In this document: in pieces, positions 11,542 to 24,642 of the stretch | How the letters are laid out: each line of letters opens with the position of its first letter | Numbering within the stretch: position 1 is the first letter of the stretch | Source of the DNA: Anoplolepis gracilipes | Taxonomy: Eukaryota > Arthropoda > Insecta > Hymenoptera > Formicidae | Length of the DNA stretch: 64,000 nt | Assembly: GCF_047496725.1 (NCBI RefSeq) | Contig: NW_027328671.1 | Coordinates: 62,001 to 126,000 of the forward strand | Direction of reading: 5' to 3' | Position numbers and translations under genes: made by a program | The notes under the pieces: generated by a model | Databases searched by the model: none | Seen by the model: the letters and a program-made list of their open reading frames with translations, nothing else | What the model was told of the DNA's origin: nothing

Positions 11542-14500
11542 CTTATTCTCACTTCTCAAACGTTCACTTTAATTTATTAACATCTGATACTCTTACAAAA
11601 TTACCGATCGTTTTTATATTACTATACGTACATATTATTTTAAATTGAAATTTTGATAAAAAATTACTTTAAAATATGAGAAAAATATATATTCAAAAAT
11701 CTAATGTATGTTTAACAATTATAATACAAATCTGAAATAAAAACTTTTCTTAAATAAAAAAGATTTTATCATAAATAAGAATACAGAAAAACATACTTGA
11801 ACCTTTTTAGCTACATATATTTTATTTTCTTGGAAAATATGACATAAAATAATTTAAAAACTCTTTAACTTATTAATTCTATTATTTACCTTGATATTTT
11901 GAACTTCTTTATCTGGAAATGGAAATATGCTCGACATGTGTTCAAAAGCTTTTATCATAGGATACCATGCTATATAATTTGTCTCTTGTCCAAGATAGCT
12001 CGTCAAGTTCCAGAATAGGAAAGAATTGAGTTGGCCATTTATCATAAAATAAAATGCATCGTCGATGATTTTAGCACGATTAAGAACATGTATTTTTGTA
12101 TATTCTATAGAGTTCAAATATTCTGCAATTTTTTGCCAGTTTTCAGGATCGTAATTAACGCGATAGTATCCTGTAGTAAATAATTTTTATATTATTAAAT
12201 TGTCACTTAATTGATTTATTATATTTATTAAAAAATATTTTTAATTATCTGCATTTTAAATATTTGAGTAATTATCCAAGTATTAAAAGAAGAAAGACAA
12301 TTTATAATAATTAAGAAAAACATAATTTTAGAGTTATATTTGTAGTAATATTGCGTAGAATGAAACTATATAAGAAATTATAAATCCATTTATATTTATT
12401 TTAGCTTAAATAATAACACATGCAAAATTGAATTTATTTCACGTTAATCGATAGTAAAATGCAGAGAATACGTCATACAATATTTTTTAAAATATTATAT
12501 AATGTTACTATGTATTTATTTATATATTGCGTAATGTTATTAAAAAAGAATATAGTTAACATTATATAATGATTTAATATTTTAATTATGTAGAAATATA
12601 ATAAATTTGTTAATCAATATTCACCAGTTTGTCGTAAATTTAATATTACCCAACCATTATCTTTCACAGAAACTTGGCAATTTGGCTGGGACGACGACAA
12701 AAGTATTAATCTTTTGTCGTAAAGCGGAATTCTAAGCTTGCTAAAATTTGGATTATACTGGGAGGTATAAGTTACAGGTATCCAGAAAGCGTATTTTTTA
12801 AGTACTTCATAATTTTCTATTGTTATATTATATACATTTGCTTTATTTGAAATATCTCGCGTTATTTTCAACACAGGATAATTTATAGATTTCATCCAAT
12901 CATTTACTATTGTTGAAGGAAGCATTAGTTTTTTCTGAGGATATAATTTGCTTAAAATATCTTGCATAGTGAGCCATAAATTTTGGAGAAGATTCTTCGA
13001 CTTAAACTCACTATATTGGTTAAAAATTGGCATTATTGACACAATAAAATCAGTACTGATCGTAAATTACGTATAAAAAAAATATCAAAGTGTTATTTAA
13101 TTTATACACTTTATACATCTTACATAATTGCAGTATTTAGTATTTTATATGCTAGGTTCTATAATGTATAAGTAAATAATATATTAAAATGGTGTATACA
13201 ATATATTTCATAATATACTCACATATTTAAATGTTCATGAACCTTCCGATGAAACATGTTATCGGTAATTACATTCTGCAGCATACGTAATATTAAAGGT
13301 GCTACAATTCAAATAATAAAATGTGATTAATATATAAGTTTTCTTAGAAGTCTTTTAACTACATTTTTTATAATTTTTTAAATTTTAATTTACTAATATG
13401 TACATATGTAAATATATATATATATACTTATATTCAAATATAATTATTGACTTGATTCATTCAAATACATTTATTGATGTTTTTACCTTTAACGTAACCG
13501 TAAAAAGAAGAAAATGCATTATTTTCGGAAAAATTGGCTTCCTTTATAAAAGACTGATTGTCAGTCTCCAAACGAAGTGATTCATAATAAACCTGAACTA
13601 CAAATAAATCCAACATTTCGGAATTTTCGTAATCCTAAAGCAGAAAGATTTAATATGAGCGAATGAATATTTTGTCGAATGAAATATACACATTTAATGC
13701 TTTTATTAAATATAAATTTGTATTTTATCAATATGACCAAATATAGTAAAATTTTTCTATAATAATGTGTAGTGTTTGAAATAGTAGTGTCATTTAAAAC
13801 TATTTGAAAAAGTCATGTCATTTAAAACCATTTGAAATAATTGAAAATTATGGTATTATTTTTTTCCGCATTGAAAATTTTATAATTTTAGAATATCGAG
13901 AACCAATATACAATTTAGTCTTTCCAGATACGACAAAGATTTATAAATAGCTTTAGCAATTTTTATACGACACATTTAATGTTAAAAATCGTTTAAAACC
14001 TTTTTATTTTCTTATAATAAAGATTATATCTACTTATACAAATAAAATAATATTTTATTTAACATAAAACCATAAGAAATATAAAAATATATAATATATA
14101 CTTTATACATAATTGATACATTAAGAATATTACTAAAACAATATAAAAAATTACCATGATAGTATTGATAGCATAAAGTCCATACATAGTAGTAAGACCA
14201 TCGATTAACCATAACTCAAATGACCAAAATGGATTTACATCAGCAAACCATTGATGTGCCACTTTGCGCCCTATCAACCGCGCTACTTTTATTTTATGCG
14301 CAACAGAATCCAGATTTCTATCGTAAATAATATCTGTTTCACTAAAAAATATGAAAATTAAATTTGCAAGAGCTTAGTAATTACAAAAACTTGGCCAAAT
14401 AATAATTTTGACATATTTTCTGATTTAAAATTAAAAATATCTTCTAACGGATAATATAATCGATATGGTATAATTGTATATTGTTTTTTATATTGTTTTG

Positions 14501-16470
14501 TACCGATTATATAAAAATTGTGACATAAATTATTGTCATATACGTGATATACATATGTATATATGATGTATTGAAGTCAACCTATAATTATATATATACA
14601 GATTATATACAAATTCTAACATAAATTATTGTCATATACGTGATATATATATGTATATATGATTGAAATCAACCTATAATTAGTTATAAAAATATATATA
14701 TAATAATGTACATGTATAAAAGTTCTACATTAAAACAATTATATTTTAACGTATGTATTACTAATTTCTAATTTTATATTTTTAATTTAATTATTTCTAA
14801 TTTTGCTTTATATATAAATTGTATTTGAATAATTTGATATTTTTTAAAATTTTTGAATTACCTATTTAACAGAAGGCCCCACATCTCATTGTCATATAGC
14901 AAACTATGGATTACCACAAATTGTACTTTTGGTACTTTCAATTTTTTCCATACACCTTCAAATATTATTATTGCTTCGGTTGCTATCGTTTCAGCAAATT
15001 CAATATGATCTGATTCAGGTCTCCGCCATGTAATGATTCTAGATCCTATGGTCTCAAATTTAAAGAAATCTGCTGACGAGATTACAACCGTCATGATATA
15101 AGTGGACATTGGAGGAGTAGTATTAAAGCATGTCCACTTCATATATATTTCCGTTTCATGCACTTTATATTTGCATGTTTCCTCTTCTTGTGCCGGCATA
15201 TTTGAAAAAACTTGGTATTTACAATGATGTTTTATGGAAATATTGAAAGTGGTCTTGATTGTCGGTTTGTCCCAGCATGGAAATAATCGTCGGGCTCTAA
15301 TCGCCTGAAAATGTATTACGTCCGACCTATGACATTTTAATAATATTGTTATAAATAACAATGATTTTTAATAATCAAAAGCATTATATATACAGAGTGT
15401 CTGTCCGTAAATGTTCAAACAAATATCGCAGTTGATTGAAGTTAGAAGAAAGTCGAATAAAAAAAGTTTACATGAATTTAAGTCCGTTACATAGTGCACA
15501 TAAATAAATTTTTGTTTACTCGTGACTTTTTCGAGTTTTAAAGGTTATTTTCATTTTTTTTAACTATCTTAATTTTTTTATGTATATCATTTATTTACAA
15601 TTTGATAAAAATAAAAATTTGTAGTTACATATTTTTTTAAACACAACTGCGTTTTTTTACACCAATTGATTCATCTCATTATTCCGCACATAAAAATTTT
15701 AAGGTAAAATTATCGAAAACTAAATGTTTTGAAGTATTTTGTATTTCATGTAAAAGAACTATAACTTTAGAAACTTACAACTCGAAAAGTACATAAAAAA
15801 CACTATTATATTATTTTAAAAAGCTTTTGAGATGAACTATAAGAATATAGAATAGGAGTTTTCTTTTAAAAAAATGATTGTTTAAAATTAAAAGTAATTT
15901 TTATGTGATCTTGAAACGGCTTCCAGGGTGAATGAAGTTTTCCTTAAAATTGCAAAACTTTTATATAAGACATTTTTTTCTAAAATGCTTTGCTTTTGAG
16001 ATATAAGTTTGTAATATTTAAAAAAACTCACACTGTAGTTTATTCTAGCCATAGCGTTTTGTACACACAACATACACACACATGCACATGTACAAGATAT
16101 AATTACTAGATATACCAGATAAACGGATTCTTTGACCAATTTGAAGATAATTGTTTTTTGGCGAAATTGTCAAAAAAGGTCATCATTATTTTAAAATTTC
16201 TCATTTTTGCCAATATATCTGCTTACTTAATTGTAAACTTTAAATTAAAATTTTTTAAAAGTTAACTGTAAAATTAACTGAAGAATGTAATTATATATGT
16301 TAATCTCTTAACGCCACAAAGTTTAATTTGCGAAAAACCTTTTTTGTTCAATCATAACTTGAAAATTATTAAATTGATGTCTTAATATTTTTGTTAAGGC
16401 GAAATTATCTTTAAATTGATTAAAGAAATCATAGCTTTCACATAAAATTTGGTTACGATACACTCTGTTT

Positions 16471-16502
<32 letters not shown>

Positions 16503-17418
16503 GAGCACAGGCGCGTAAAAAAGTACAGAAATATTTTATTTTTTATTTCATGCACATATATAATAAAATGAAATAAAGTATAAATTATTGCATACTCATT
16601 AAAACTATTCAATTTTCCATGATAATACATTTTTTAAATTTATATATATCATGTATTTAATAATAAATAGGACTGATTAACAATTCAAAAATAGTATAAA
16701 ACGTTAAGTAATATAAAGTAAAACAAACATAGTAATATAAAGTAATATAAAATTAAATATTATAAAAAGAAATAATAAAAGATACGAGAACAACAATGAC
16801 AAAAATTTATATTTATTGTACTCTTAATATTACTCACATTTCGAATGAGTCTCCCCTTGCGACTATAGTCTTCAAAGAAGTAATGTTTTCCGTGTTATTA
16901 ATTGCAGTGACAAATTTTGTAATTAATCTGTAACGTCCACTTAAAGTTTCATTGAAATATAAGATGCAAATTTGCTTATTATTTTTATATTTAATATTTT
17001 GCGCACGTAAATATTTAACATTGGCATCTACAGTCTTATTTTGTAAGTCTGCAGTATACATGGATGAATCATTTGTCAACGCTCCAGATAAAAGAATCAT
17101 TAATGCCGTTGAATTTAAATATATTTCTGTAATTGGACGAGAAATATCGATAATGGCACTTAATTCGCCGTAAAAAACAAAGTTGCCTTTTTTTTTATAC
17201 GCTTCTATATGTAATTTGTAATCTTGATATTTATATATTTCATGTTCCTGGTCTTCTTTGAAATATGGTATTAACTTGACGTCATAATGCACTGGCATTA
17301 TATCGTTAAAGTAATCATTAAATGTAATCGATGGGTTTCCCGTGTTTTCATTAATTGAAAAAGTTATTATAGTAATAAATATAAGACCGCTATAAAATGA
17401 CAGTCTTAGAAATGCCAT
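7700..17418 (-). CDS. M1 aminopeptidase-like protein, copy A (catalytic residues lost; frameshift in exon 11)
   Basis: M1 (aminopeptidase N-type) family gene of 13 coding exons: 16838-17418, 14862-15326, 14155-14341, 13487-13634, 13223-13301, 12625-13010, 11890-12170, 10819-11012, 10388-10702, 10222-10291, 9911-10121, 7989-8090, 7700-7840. All junctions are GT..AG and phases agree through exon 10 (902 codons). The N terminus has a signal-like hydrophobic stretch (SGLIFITIITFSI), then PVHYDVKLIPYF and, in exon 2, ARRLFPCWDKP and TTPPMSTY, all M1 hallmarks. The zinc site is degenerate: HExxHxWF appears as RKVAHQWF, the distal Glu (WLxEG) is Asp in WLIDG, and GAMEN is replaced by DNEMW. No peptidase activity is expected. 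Exon 6 ends with the usual QTGYYRVNYDP bridge. Exon 11 has A9 where copy B has A8, which shifts the frame to a stop and would remove the last ~130 residues. It is either a truncated pseudoenzyme or a recent pseudogene. Confidence 0.85.
8190..9910. other. Large intron 11 of aminopeptidase copy A
   Basis: This lies between exon 11 and exon 12 and carries no supported gene. A TA/CATATA microsatellite sits at about 9204-9294. Short ORFs in it (for example 8564-8773) are reproduced in copy B but have no recognisable domains. Confidence 0.5.
9204..9294. repeat. (TA)n microsatellite in intron 11, copy A
   Basis: A TA run with interspersed ACATATATGT blocks, about 90 bases. The homologous run in copy B is at about 28287-28387. 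It generates spurious Tyr/Ile ORFs on both strands. Confidence 0.9.
15393..16035. mobile_element. TA-flanked element in intron 1 of copy A
   Basis: It begins CAGAGTGTCTGTCCGTAAAT after TA and ends ACTCACACTG before TA. Its ends are short inverted repeats (CAGAGTG/CAGTGTG) consistent with a Tc1/mariner-type MITE. It is about 200 bases shorter than the copies in B (34399-35239) and C (57286-58119), so it has an internal deletion. Same position in all three genes: insertion before duplication. Confidence 0.6.
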
Positions 17419-17449
17419 GCCAATTTTTAGGTATCTATAACAACTGTCC

Positions 17450-18378
17450 CTGTTGAAAGAAAGACAAATATAAAATAAAATTTAAATAATAAACTTTACT
17501 GCAAATAAATTTATAAAGTATTTTTTTAAATTAGTTTTCTTGAGTAATTAGAAATTTTATCCGTGATGAATAACAAACCGATCTACGTATATGAACATGC
17601 TATTTTCAAAAGATGATTATATTTTTAGTAAACTAGCAACGAATAATCAACGGAATAGTCAACAGAAAATTAAATTTTTTTCGATTTTTTTGGTATATCT
17701 CTTCAGGCATGTACAAATACATACATATATGTGCACGCGCGCGCACGTGTGTATGTGTATGTGTGTGTGCGGGCAACTAGATCAAAGACAATTTGATTTT
17801 ATATATATTATATATTATACACATTTTTTTTAACGAAATAAACGTTTAATGTTTGTTCATTATTCGTTTAAATATATCGAATCAGTAATCGATTTTAAAG
17901 TAAGCTTGCAAATTATTATTGATATTATGAAAAGATATAGAATAAACTTGTGCACGGTATTATATAAACATGGCAATTTTTAACATTGTAAATGTATTAT
18001 CCAATTTTTTATTATCTATTTAAAAATATATGGATTAAATATATAATTTTTTTTTTTAAATACTTCTCTTTTTTAGTCTTTTTTCTAATTTGAAGACATT
18101 CTATAACAATATTATAATAAAAAAAGATTTATGTTTTTGTCAGATATAGAATATATGTACATAAAACTTAAGAATATGTATAGGTTTTGTAAAGAATAAA
18201 AAAAAAAGAAATGAAAGAAATTAATAAAATGTTCAACAATTCAACAATTTTGAAAATAATTTTTAAAGGAAATATATCTTTATCGTGTGTTTATATTTTA
18301 GTACGATTTAAATTACGTTTTATCTTTTACGTAACTTTAAAAGGAAAGTTATATAATATTATGTTTCTAGTAACTCAC
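17450..18378. other. 5'UTR intron of aminopeptidase copy A
   Basis: The acceptor CTTTCAACAG|GGACAGTTG at 17449/17450 just upstream of the start codon is conserved in all three copies (36686/36687, 55835/55836), which points to a spliced 5'UTR. The interval contains a GT/GC-rich stretch at about 17730-17770 and no gene. Confidence 0.5.
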
Positions 18379-18450
18379 TCTGTATATTAAGAATGTTATG
18401 TTAATTATAACACAATTCCTTTTCTTATCAGAATTAGTTGCAGTTGATAC
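18379..18450 (-). promoter_or_regulatory. Probable 5'UTR exon 1 and promoter of copy A
   Basis: On the minus strand a conserved block (AGTATCAACTGCAACTAATT, then AAAAGGAATTGT) runs into a donor GTGAGT at 18373-18378. The same block precedes a GTAAGT donor upstream of copies B (37682-37683) and C (54894-54895). The position about 1 kb upstream of the conserved UTR acceptor suggests the first, non-coding exon. The start site is not determined. Confidence 0.5.
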
Positions 18451-18799
18451 TTTATCACCGTGAATCGTTAATCTGTACTATCGTGATCTTAACGCTTCAA
18501 GAGGTAATCGAAAACTGGCAAGGTCGATGTAATAGACATCATAATAAATACATATATAAATACACATATATTTACAACTTATATGAGGTCATCAAATTCT
18601 ACAAAATTTAAATTTAGAATTATATTTATGATATTTTATTGAATAATTATGATATTTTAAGATTCATTGATTATGCTAATTTTTGATATTTATTTATGTA
18701 TTATATATTTTGTTAATTTCATATACAATTTAATAAGCAATGTAGAAAAATAAGTATTTATGTTTTCCTATGTCTATAAATAATAATCTTTACATGTTG

Positions 18800-20000
18800 A
18801 GAATTAAAGATTTTCCATATCAACGTACTTTCATATATTTATTTTTTATGTAATACGTAAATAATATATTATAATTATTCTAATTAGTATATGTTAAAGT
18901 CATTTTAATCGCGTTAAAATGCTTTGTGCTTATTTCTATCGTCTATATTAATTATAAAAGCTAAGTATTCATTAATCATACAAACATTTTTTTTACAACG
19001 TGAGAAAATAAACCTTTATCGGTTCTTCTTTACTCGTTTTGAATAGGTACATTGAATCAATATTCGAATTAATCTTGCAAATCATTGATTATGTGCCATA
19101 ACGAAAAAGTATAGAATAAATGTGTGTACAATATTAAAAATTGTAATTTTTAACATTGTAATTGTATTATTTAATTTTCTATTATTCATTTAAAAATATA
19201 TGAATTAAATATAAAAAATATTTAAAAAGTTTCCGTTCTTTAATCTTTAAATTCTTAATTCCAAAACATTTTATAACAATATGCAATATTATATAAAATG
19301 AAATTAACGTTCTTGTCGCACACTGTTGTATGAAAATTTAGAGAATTATATAGGTTGATGAAAAAAAGAAAAACGAAAAAAATAGAAAAAATTAATAAAA
19401 TGTCAACAATTTTGAAAATGATAACTTAAAAAAAATTAAGATAAAGATTAAGATGTATTAGAAATTAAGATACTCATCGTGTGAGTTCATACTTCAGTAC
19501 TATTTAAATTATACTCTATATATCTTTTTTATATATATCATTAGAATTGAAATATGATATATCTTTAAAAAGAAAGATACATCATATTTTAATTCTAATG
19601 ATTCAAAATTCTTGGATATAAAAATGTTATGTTATTTATAATAGAATTCCTTTTCTTACGAGAATTAGTTGCAGTTGACACGGCCACACACTGCAAACCG
19701 TTAATAATGTTATACCTATTGTTATATATCTACACTATCAAAATCTTACCGTTCCAATAGATAATCGGAAATAAACAATGGCAATAACATATGTTAGATA
19801 TTATAATAAATACATCCATAAATAAAATCCTACACAATGTAAGTAGTTTAAAGTAATATTTATATGCATATTTTAAGAATTATTGATTGTGAGATATTTG
19901 TGTATTTTATTTTGTGAATTTTGTATACATTTAATAAACAAAAATAAAACAATTTTTATGTCTTCCTATGTCTGTAATTATTAATTTTTAATCTTTACAC
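18800..20000. repeat. Second, upstream copy of the promoter/5'UTR module
   Basis: About 1.2 kb similar in order to 17830-18800. The landmarks are ATTGAATCAATATTCGAATT against ATCGAATCAGTAATCGATTT, a shared AATTTTTAACATTGTAAttGTATTA block, and a second CAACTGCAACTAATTCT..AAAAGGAATT motif at about 19640-19680 on the minus strand. This is an old tandem duplication of the promoter module. It contains the hairpin at 19538-19602. No gene. Confidence 0.55.
19538..19602. repeat. Palindrome in the distal promoter module
   Basis: ATCATTAGAATTGAAATATG pairs with CATATTTTAATTCTAATGAT across a short centre, giving arms of about 30 bases with few mismatches. One end of the segment inverted in unit 2 (38806-39185) lies at this palindrome. 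Confidence 0.7.
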
Positions 20001-20649
20001 GTTGGAAAATCTCCATATCAGAGTACTTTCACATATTTATTTTTTACGTAGTCCGTAAATAATACTTTATTATTATTCTAATTAATATAATATATTAAAG
20101 TCATTTTAATCATATTAAAATCTCCTGTCGTTGTACGATAACAGAGCTGGCAAAGAGAACATTAGCGTACTATAACGTAAATACACCACGTTATTATTAA
20201 TTTATTGTCAAAATATTTGAAGTACTATACACACATGTACATACGTGAAATATAAAATTATATAATATTAAAATAAGTATTTTAAAGCATAGATTAATTA
20301 TCATTTGATGAACGTAATATGTTATAAGACTTTTTGTTACCTAAATTTTAATTGCTTGACTATTATTTCATTGTTTATTTTATTATTATTTATTATTTAA
20401 TTGTTTTGCGTTCTCACTCTGACTTGAACTTAAATCATCGAACAATACAACAAAATATATTTTAGTCTAAATATTATTAAGGAAGTAATTGTGGCCTATA
20501 AGGAAATAATTATGGCAAGTAACAACAACTTAAGAATATTAAAATTATAACTTAAAATTATTAAAATTACGAAAGCTGTATATGTAATTGCAATATCAAT
20601 ATTATGATTGTTATATTAGTAAACTAAAATTTTATAATTTTGTGTTAAA

Positions 20650-21330
20650 AATTATTCTAAAACAAATTAATTTTGTAAAACATTTAATCGAGAATATATT
20701 TATTTCAAAATGTATATAACAAATAAATAAACTATTTGTATAGTGAAAATAATAAACTAGATGAGAGAGATATTGATATTATAAAAATTATAAGAAATAT
20801 TTTGATATTATAAGAATAGAATTGATTATAGGATTATAGGAATCTTTAAACAAAAGTAATAATATGACATAATTTATTATAAATCGGAAAATGCACACAT
20901 GGATACATATAAAAAAAGTTAACTAATAATATTAAAAATATAAATAAATTCTAAAATAATTTTCATGTTCGTATAATAACTATTAACTAATTAATTAAAT
21001 ATAAATTATGTGACAATATATGTATATTCAAAATCATATTAATAAAATATATTATATATAATATTATTGAACAGTTGTCATTGTTACATATTTATTATTT
21101 TATTTATTATATACACATATATACACATAGACAATAATTAAAAGTAATTCTTATAATAATATATTAAGAATAATATTAACAAAATAAAGTTTACCATTTC
21201 AGAGAGAGTTCCATTTTTCTTGTTCATACGTTTATTATAAGTTTTGTATGCTTCAATCTCAATGATATTTCTCATAATATTTCTCAAGTTCGAGCTCTAT
21301 GTAAAATAACTTCATCAATATTTATTGTCA
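20650..21330 (-). pseudogene. Orphan 3' end of another aminopeptidase copy (unit 1)
   Basis: Sequence matching the 3' flank plus exon 12 of the aminopeptidase gene. The exon-12 equivalent at 21195-21296 is open (34 codons, NLRNIMRNIIEIEAYKT) with the same splice sites. The exon-13 region was deleted between about 21186 and exon 12. No upstream exons follow; the sequence passes instead to the PP2A block. It is the stump of a neighbouring tandem gene cut by the duplication breakpoint. Confidence 0.7.
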
Positions 21331-21800
21331 ATAAATAGTAATTTTATTGAACAAAATTTTTTAAATTTAATAAGAATGTGTAACGGAATAGTATTTCGAA
21401 AATTAGCATAATAAAAGCATAATATAAAAAACCCTTCTTAATTTTTGACAAAAAATTATTTCCTAAAGATTTGCCAAAAATTTCTCTTATTTAAAATTAT
21501 ATGTATGCCTGTATATCATATATACATATATTTTATTTTAAATATATTGAAAATAATAAATAATAGTAATTATGCATAATAAAGGGTGACTTTAAAAATT
21601 TAAATGGCTTATTCGTTTAGTTTTCTAGTTGCTTGTTTATAAAAAAATAAGGTACATAGAAAAAATTTAGTATAAACTTCACATACTGTTAACGTTATAA
21701 TCGCGATAACATTTGAGTTTTTCGCAACAATGTTGTCGATTATAAATGCAGACATCTATCACGAGCTATCTACCTATCTGTCTATCTATCTATCTATCTA

Positions 21801-21876
<76 letters not shown>

Positions 21877-22318
21877 CATATAGAGTATCCGGTAATTTGT
21901 AAAAAATCTCTCGTGTACAGATTAGTGATAATAATTAATTTCGCGAGAGATTTCTTATTTCTAAATTAAGTAAAATTAAGATTACATTTAATTCTTAATT
22001 TTCTTATTAAGATCTTAATTTTAATATATTTTAAAATAATTATTATGTATGCTTAAAAAAATTTATCAAAAAGTAACATTATTGATATATATTATATAAA
22101 TATATTTTTATAATTTTTAATATGATTTTCATATAAATAATGGCTTTTACTAGGTAATTTATAAAAACAAATAATTAATAAGATTTTATTATTGTATTTA
22201 TTATCATTGCAAATTTAAATGTAAATTTATATATATTAATAATTGTCAGAAAATTACTTTAAATTATTTAGGTCAATTCTAATATTTGTAATCTTATAGA
22301 TACATTTTACATATAGAT
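21330..22318. other. Link between orphan aminopeptidase end and PP2A fragment
   Basis: AT-rich. It holds a compound microsatellite at 21779-21872 ((TCTA)n, then (CT)n, then (TA)n) and no gene. It is repeated at 41330-42170. Confidence 0.5.
21779..21872. repeat. Compound (TCTA)n(CT)n(TA)n microsatellite
   Basis: Three simple motifs follow each other without a gap. The unit-2 counterpart at about 41635-41720 has fewer TCTA and CT repeats. Confidence 0.9.
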
Positions 22319-22751
22319 AGTTTCTTGATAGAATTAAGACGTAGCTGTAATAAAAAGAATAATATACTACTAAGATATATCAATCTATGTAGAAATAGAG
22401 CAATTTTCATACTTTAAATGTCCAAATGCAAAAAGTAGTTAAAAATTTAATCAGACTTCTTTTTTATAAACAATTGCACGAACGTGTTCTCAATTGTATT
22501 ATACGTATTATCTTTGAGATATATCGCTCACAAACTCGACGAAGGATGTTAGCTTTTTTTTCAAAAATTGCCGCTATGTCGGTAACGCTTTATTTAGCGA
22601 TTGAATAAGAAAACGAACATTTCGGAAGACGAAGAAATAAAAAAAGCTCGCTCTTAATCGTCGTAAGCAACAATTACCTGGACATCTTCGTTTTCTAGCT
22701 CGTCGATCAAAACCGCAATCGGATAAAGACTGTCGTCCGTGGTAGAGTCAT
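22319..22751 (-). pseudogene. Pp2A-29B: PP2A scaffold fragment, exon 1 and start of exon 2 (block 2)
   Basis: Exon 1 is 22678-22751 with donor intact. Ten bases (acagcgagtg in copy 1) are missing just after the ATG, shifting the frame. Only the first ~26 bases of exon 2 (22319-22344) remain before homology stops at the duplication junction. Everything downstream is gone. Clearly the same gene as 1185-3667, non-functional. Confidence 0.9.
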
Positions 22752-23129
22752 TTTGCTGCCGGACAAACTAGCAATTTGATGTTTGATGCGCCGCACGTTT
22801 GTTAGGCTTTCTCGTGTCGCGTTGATGCGTCGACGACGATGCTTACGTTTTCGGAGCTCGAGCTGGATACCGTTTTCAGAATGGCACGTATAATTACAGC
22901 ATAATTGTAAGGAACGTTTAGCAATGCAAAAATTCGCTCAACATATATATCTCACAACTCCACGCGACTCCATGAATCACTGACACATGATACGTGACAC
23001 ACTGACAATAAGGATGACCCAATTCACTGGCAGATGGCGACATCTTACGCCCATGAAAGCGCGATCTGTCTGTATTGCTACGCAATTGTGTGTGTAATTT
23101 TTTTTCAAATAAAAATCTTTTTATATAGA

Positions 23130-23247
23130 GCACGTTCGGGGAGACCACTATTAGCGCTAACAGCGTCATTCTATCTTTGTTACCCATTAAAAGTTGAACA
23201 AAGATAGAACGACGCTGTTAACGCTAATAGTGTCTGCTCGAACGCGC
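23130..23247. mobile_element. Hairpin MITE (copy 2)
   Basis: Same inverted-repeat arms as 4047-4161, with a few substitutions (gaccactattagcg..cgctaatagtgtctgctc). Same position relative to the PP2A fragment. Confidence 0.75.
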
Positions 23248-23472
23248 CCATATAGTATAGTATACTATAATATTTTCTTCTATAAATATCAATTAATGTT
23301 ACACTGATTGTTCAGCTTTATATTTAAATTACTTTACATAGAGAGAAATGTAATTCCTTTTTATATGCGTAAAAAATATAATTTTTATATTACAGATTCG
23401 GAAAAAAAAAGTCCATTTAAAATTGGCGATATATAGATATTGTCAATATTTGAGCATATCTTGCCAAATATA

Positions 23473-23657
23473 CAGTCGGACCTGTTATCCTACGATATTT
23501 TCGGTCCGGAATCTTCCCCTTAAACCTCTGATTCTATGACAAAAATTTGAGAGTGGGGGTATAATTCCCCTTTCGCGGTCGTAGCATAAGAGGATTTTTT
23601 GTCGTAGGATAAGAGGTTTCGTAGCATAAGAGAGTCATAGGATAAGAGGTCCGACTG
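23473..23657. mobile_element. 185-bp pogo/Tigger-like MITE (copy 2)
   Basis: Ends CAGTCGGACCTGTTATCC and GGATAAGAGGTCCGACTG, TA on both sides. Exactly the length of the other two copies. Confidence 0.8.
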
Positions 23658-24642
23658 TAGTTATATATAATAATATGATAATTAAATAAAATCATATATG
23701 ATATCATACGACTTTATATTTTATTATCATATAATATCATATATGACTATACTTGATAAGACATGATCAGATATTGACAAAATCCATATATAGCCAACTT
23801 TTTTTCCCAGGGAAGTAATTATATAGATATATATATATGTCACCAAAAATTCGAATGCGTGTATTATCGTGTCAAATATTCATTTTTACGTGATGAATTT
23901 TTCAAGAGAAAATATTATATTTTCGATATATCTCGCGAATTACATCTATTCTCCATAATTACTTATTTAAATAATTTTAAATTCTCGCATCAAAATTATT
24001 CAAAACTGCTCGGCGGTTTTCGATAGATTTCGCGTGATCTTGCGTGCATCTAGAAGCACGACTGTTCATTGAGCGGTTATTCATGATTGGTGTAACTTTT
24101 AGAATATAAGATAAGAATATATGCTAATCACGAACAGTTGCTCACTAAGCGCTCACTCTTCATTTGAGATTCTGCATGCATTCGTTGATTTGATTGACTG
24201 ATATTAGTTTCAAGCGGGTTTTGGTAATATTTGCACAAGTAAGCCGACAAAGAGATAATTAAGCATTTTTTTAAAATAAATTGGGGGAATATTTAATAAT
24301 TTTATGGCACATTAAGATGAGAATTTTAAGAATAAAAAATTAAACAACTATGTCAGATTACATAATGGATCATCATGAATACTCTCATTCTTCTGAATTA
24401 TTTATACATTACGCGTCAAGTTTATACTTGAACATGTATTTATAATCAAATTATACTGTGTTTAGTGTCATTCTTATCAAAAGTTTGTTTAAAAAATTTA
24501 CTTAAGAATTAATCGTAGAATATCTAGTTAGAGTACTAATAAGTCAACAATACGGCGAATTGTCATATTAGTCTAAAAATAAATATCACGTTGAACAGAT
24601 TAAGGTCTTTATACAAAAGTGTGATTAGTAAGTATCAACCAA

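Noticed and set aside
16394..16630. ORFs in aminopeptidase intron 1 (also 35610 and 56658)
   Set aside because: Considered as an extra exon, but exon 1 joins exon 2 in phase through the acceptor at 15327, and the ORF contains a TA microsatellite.
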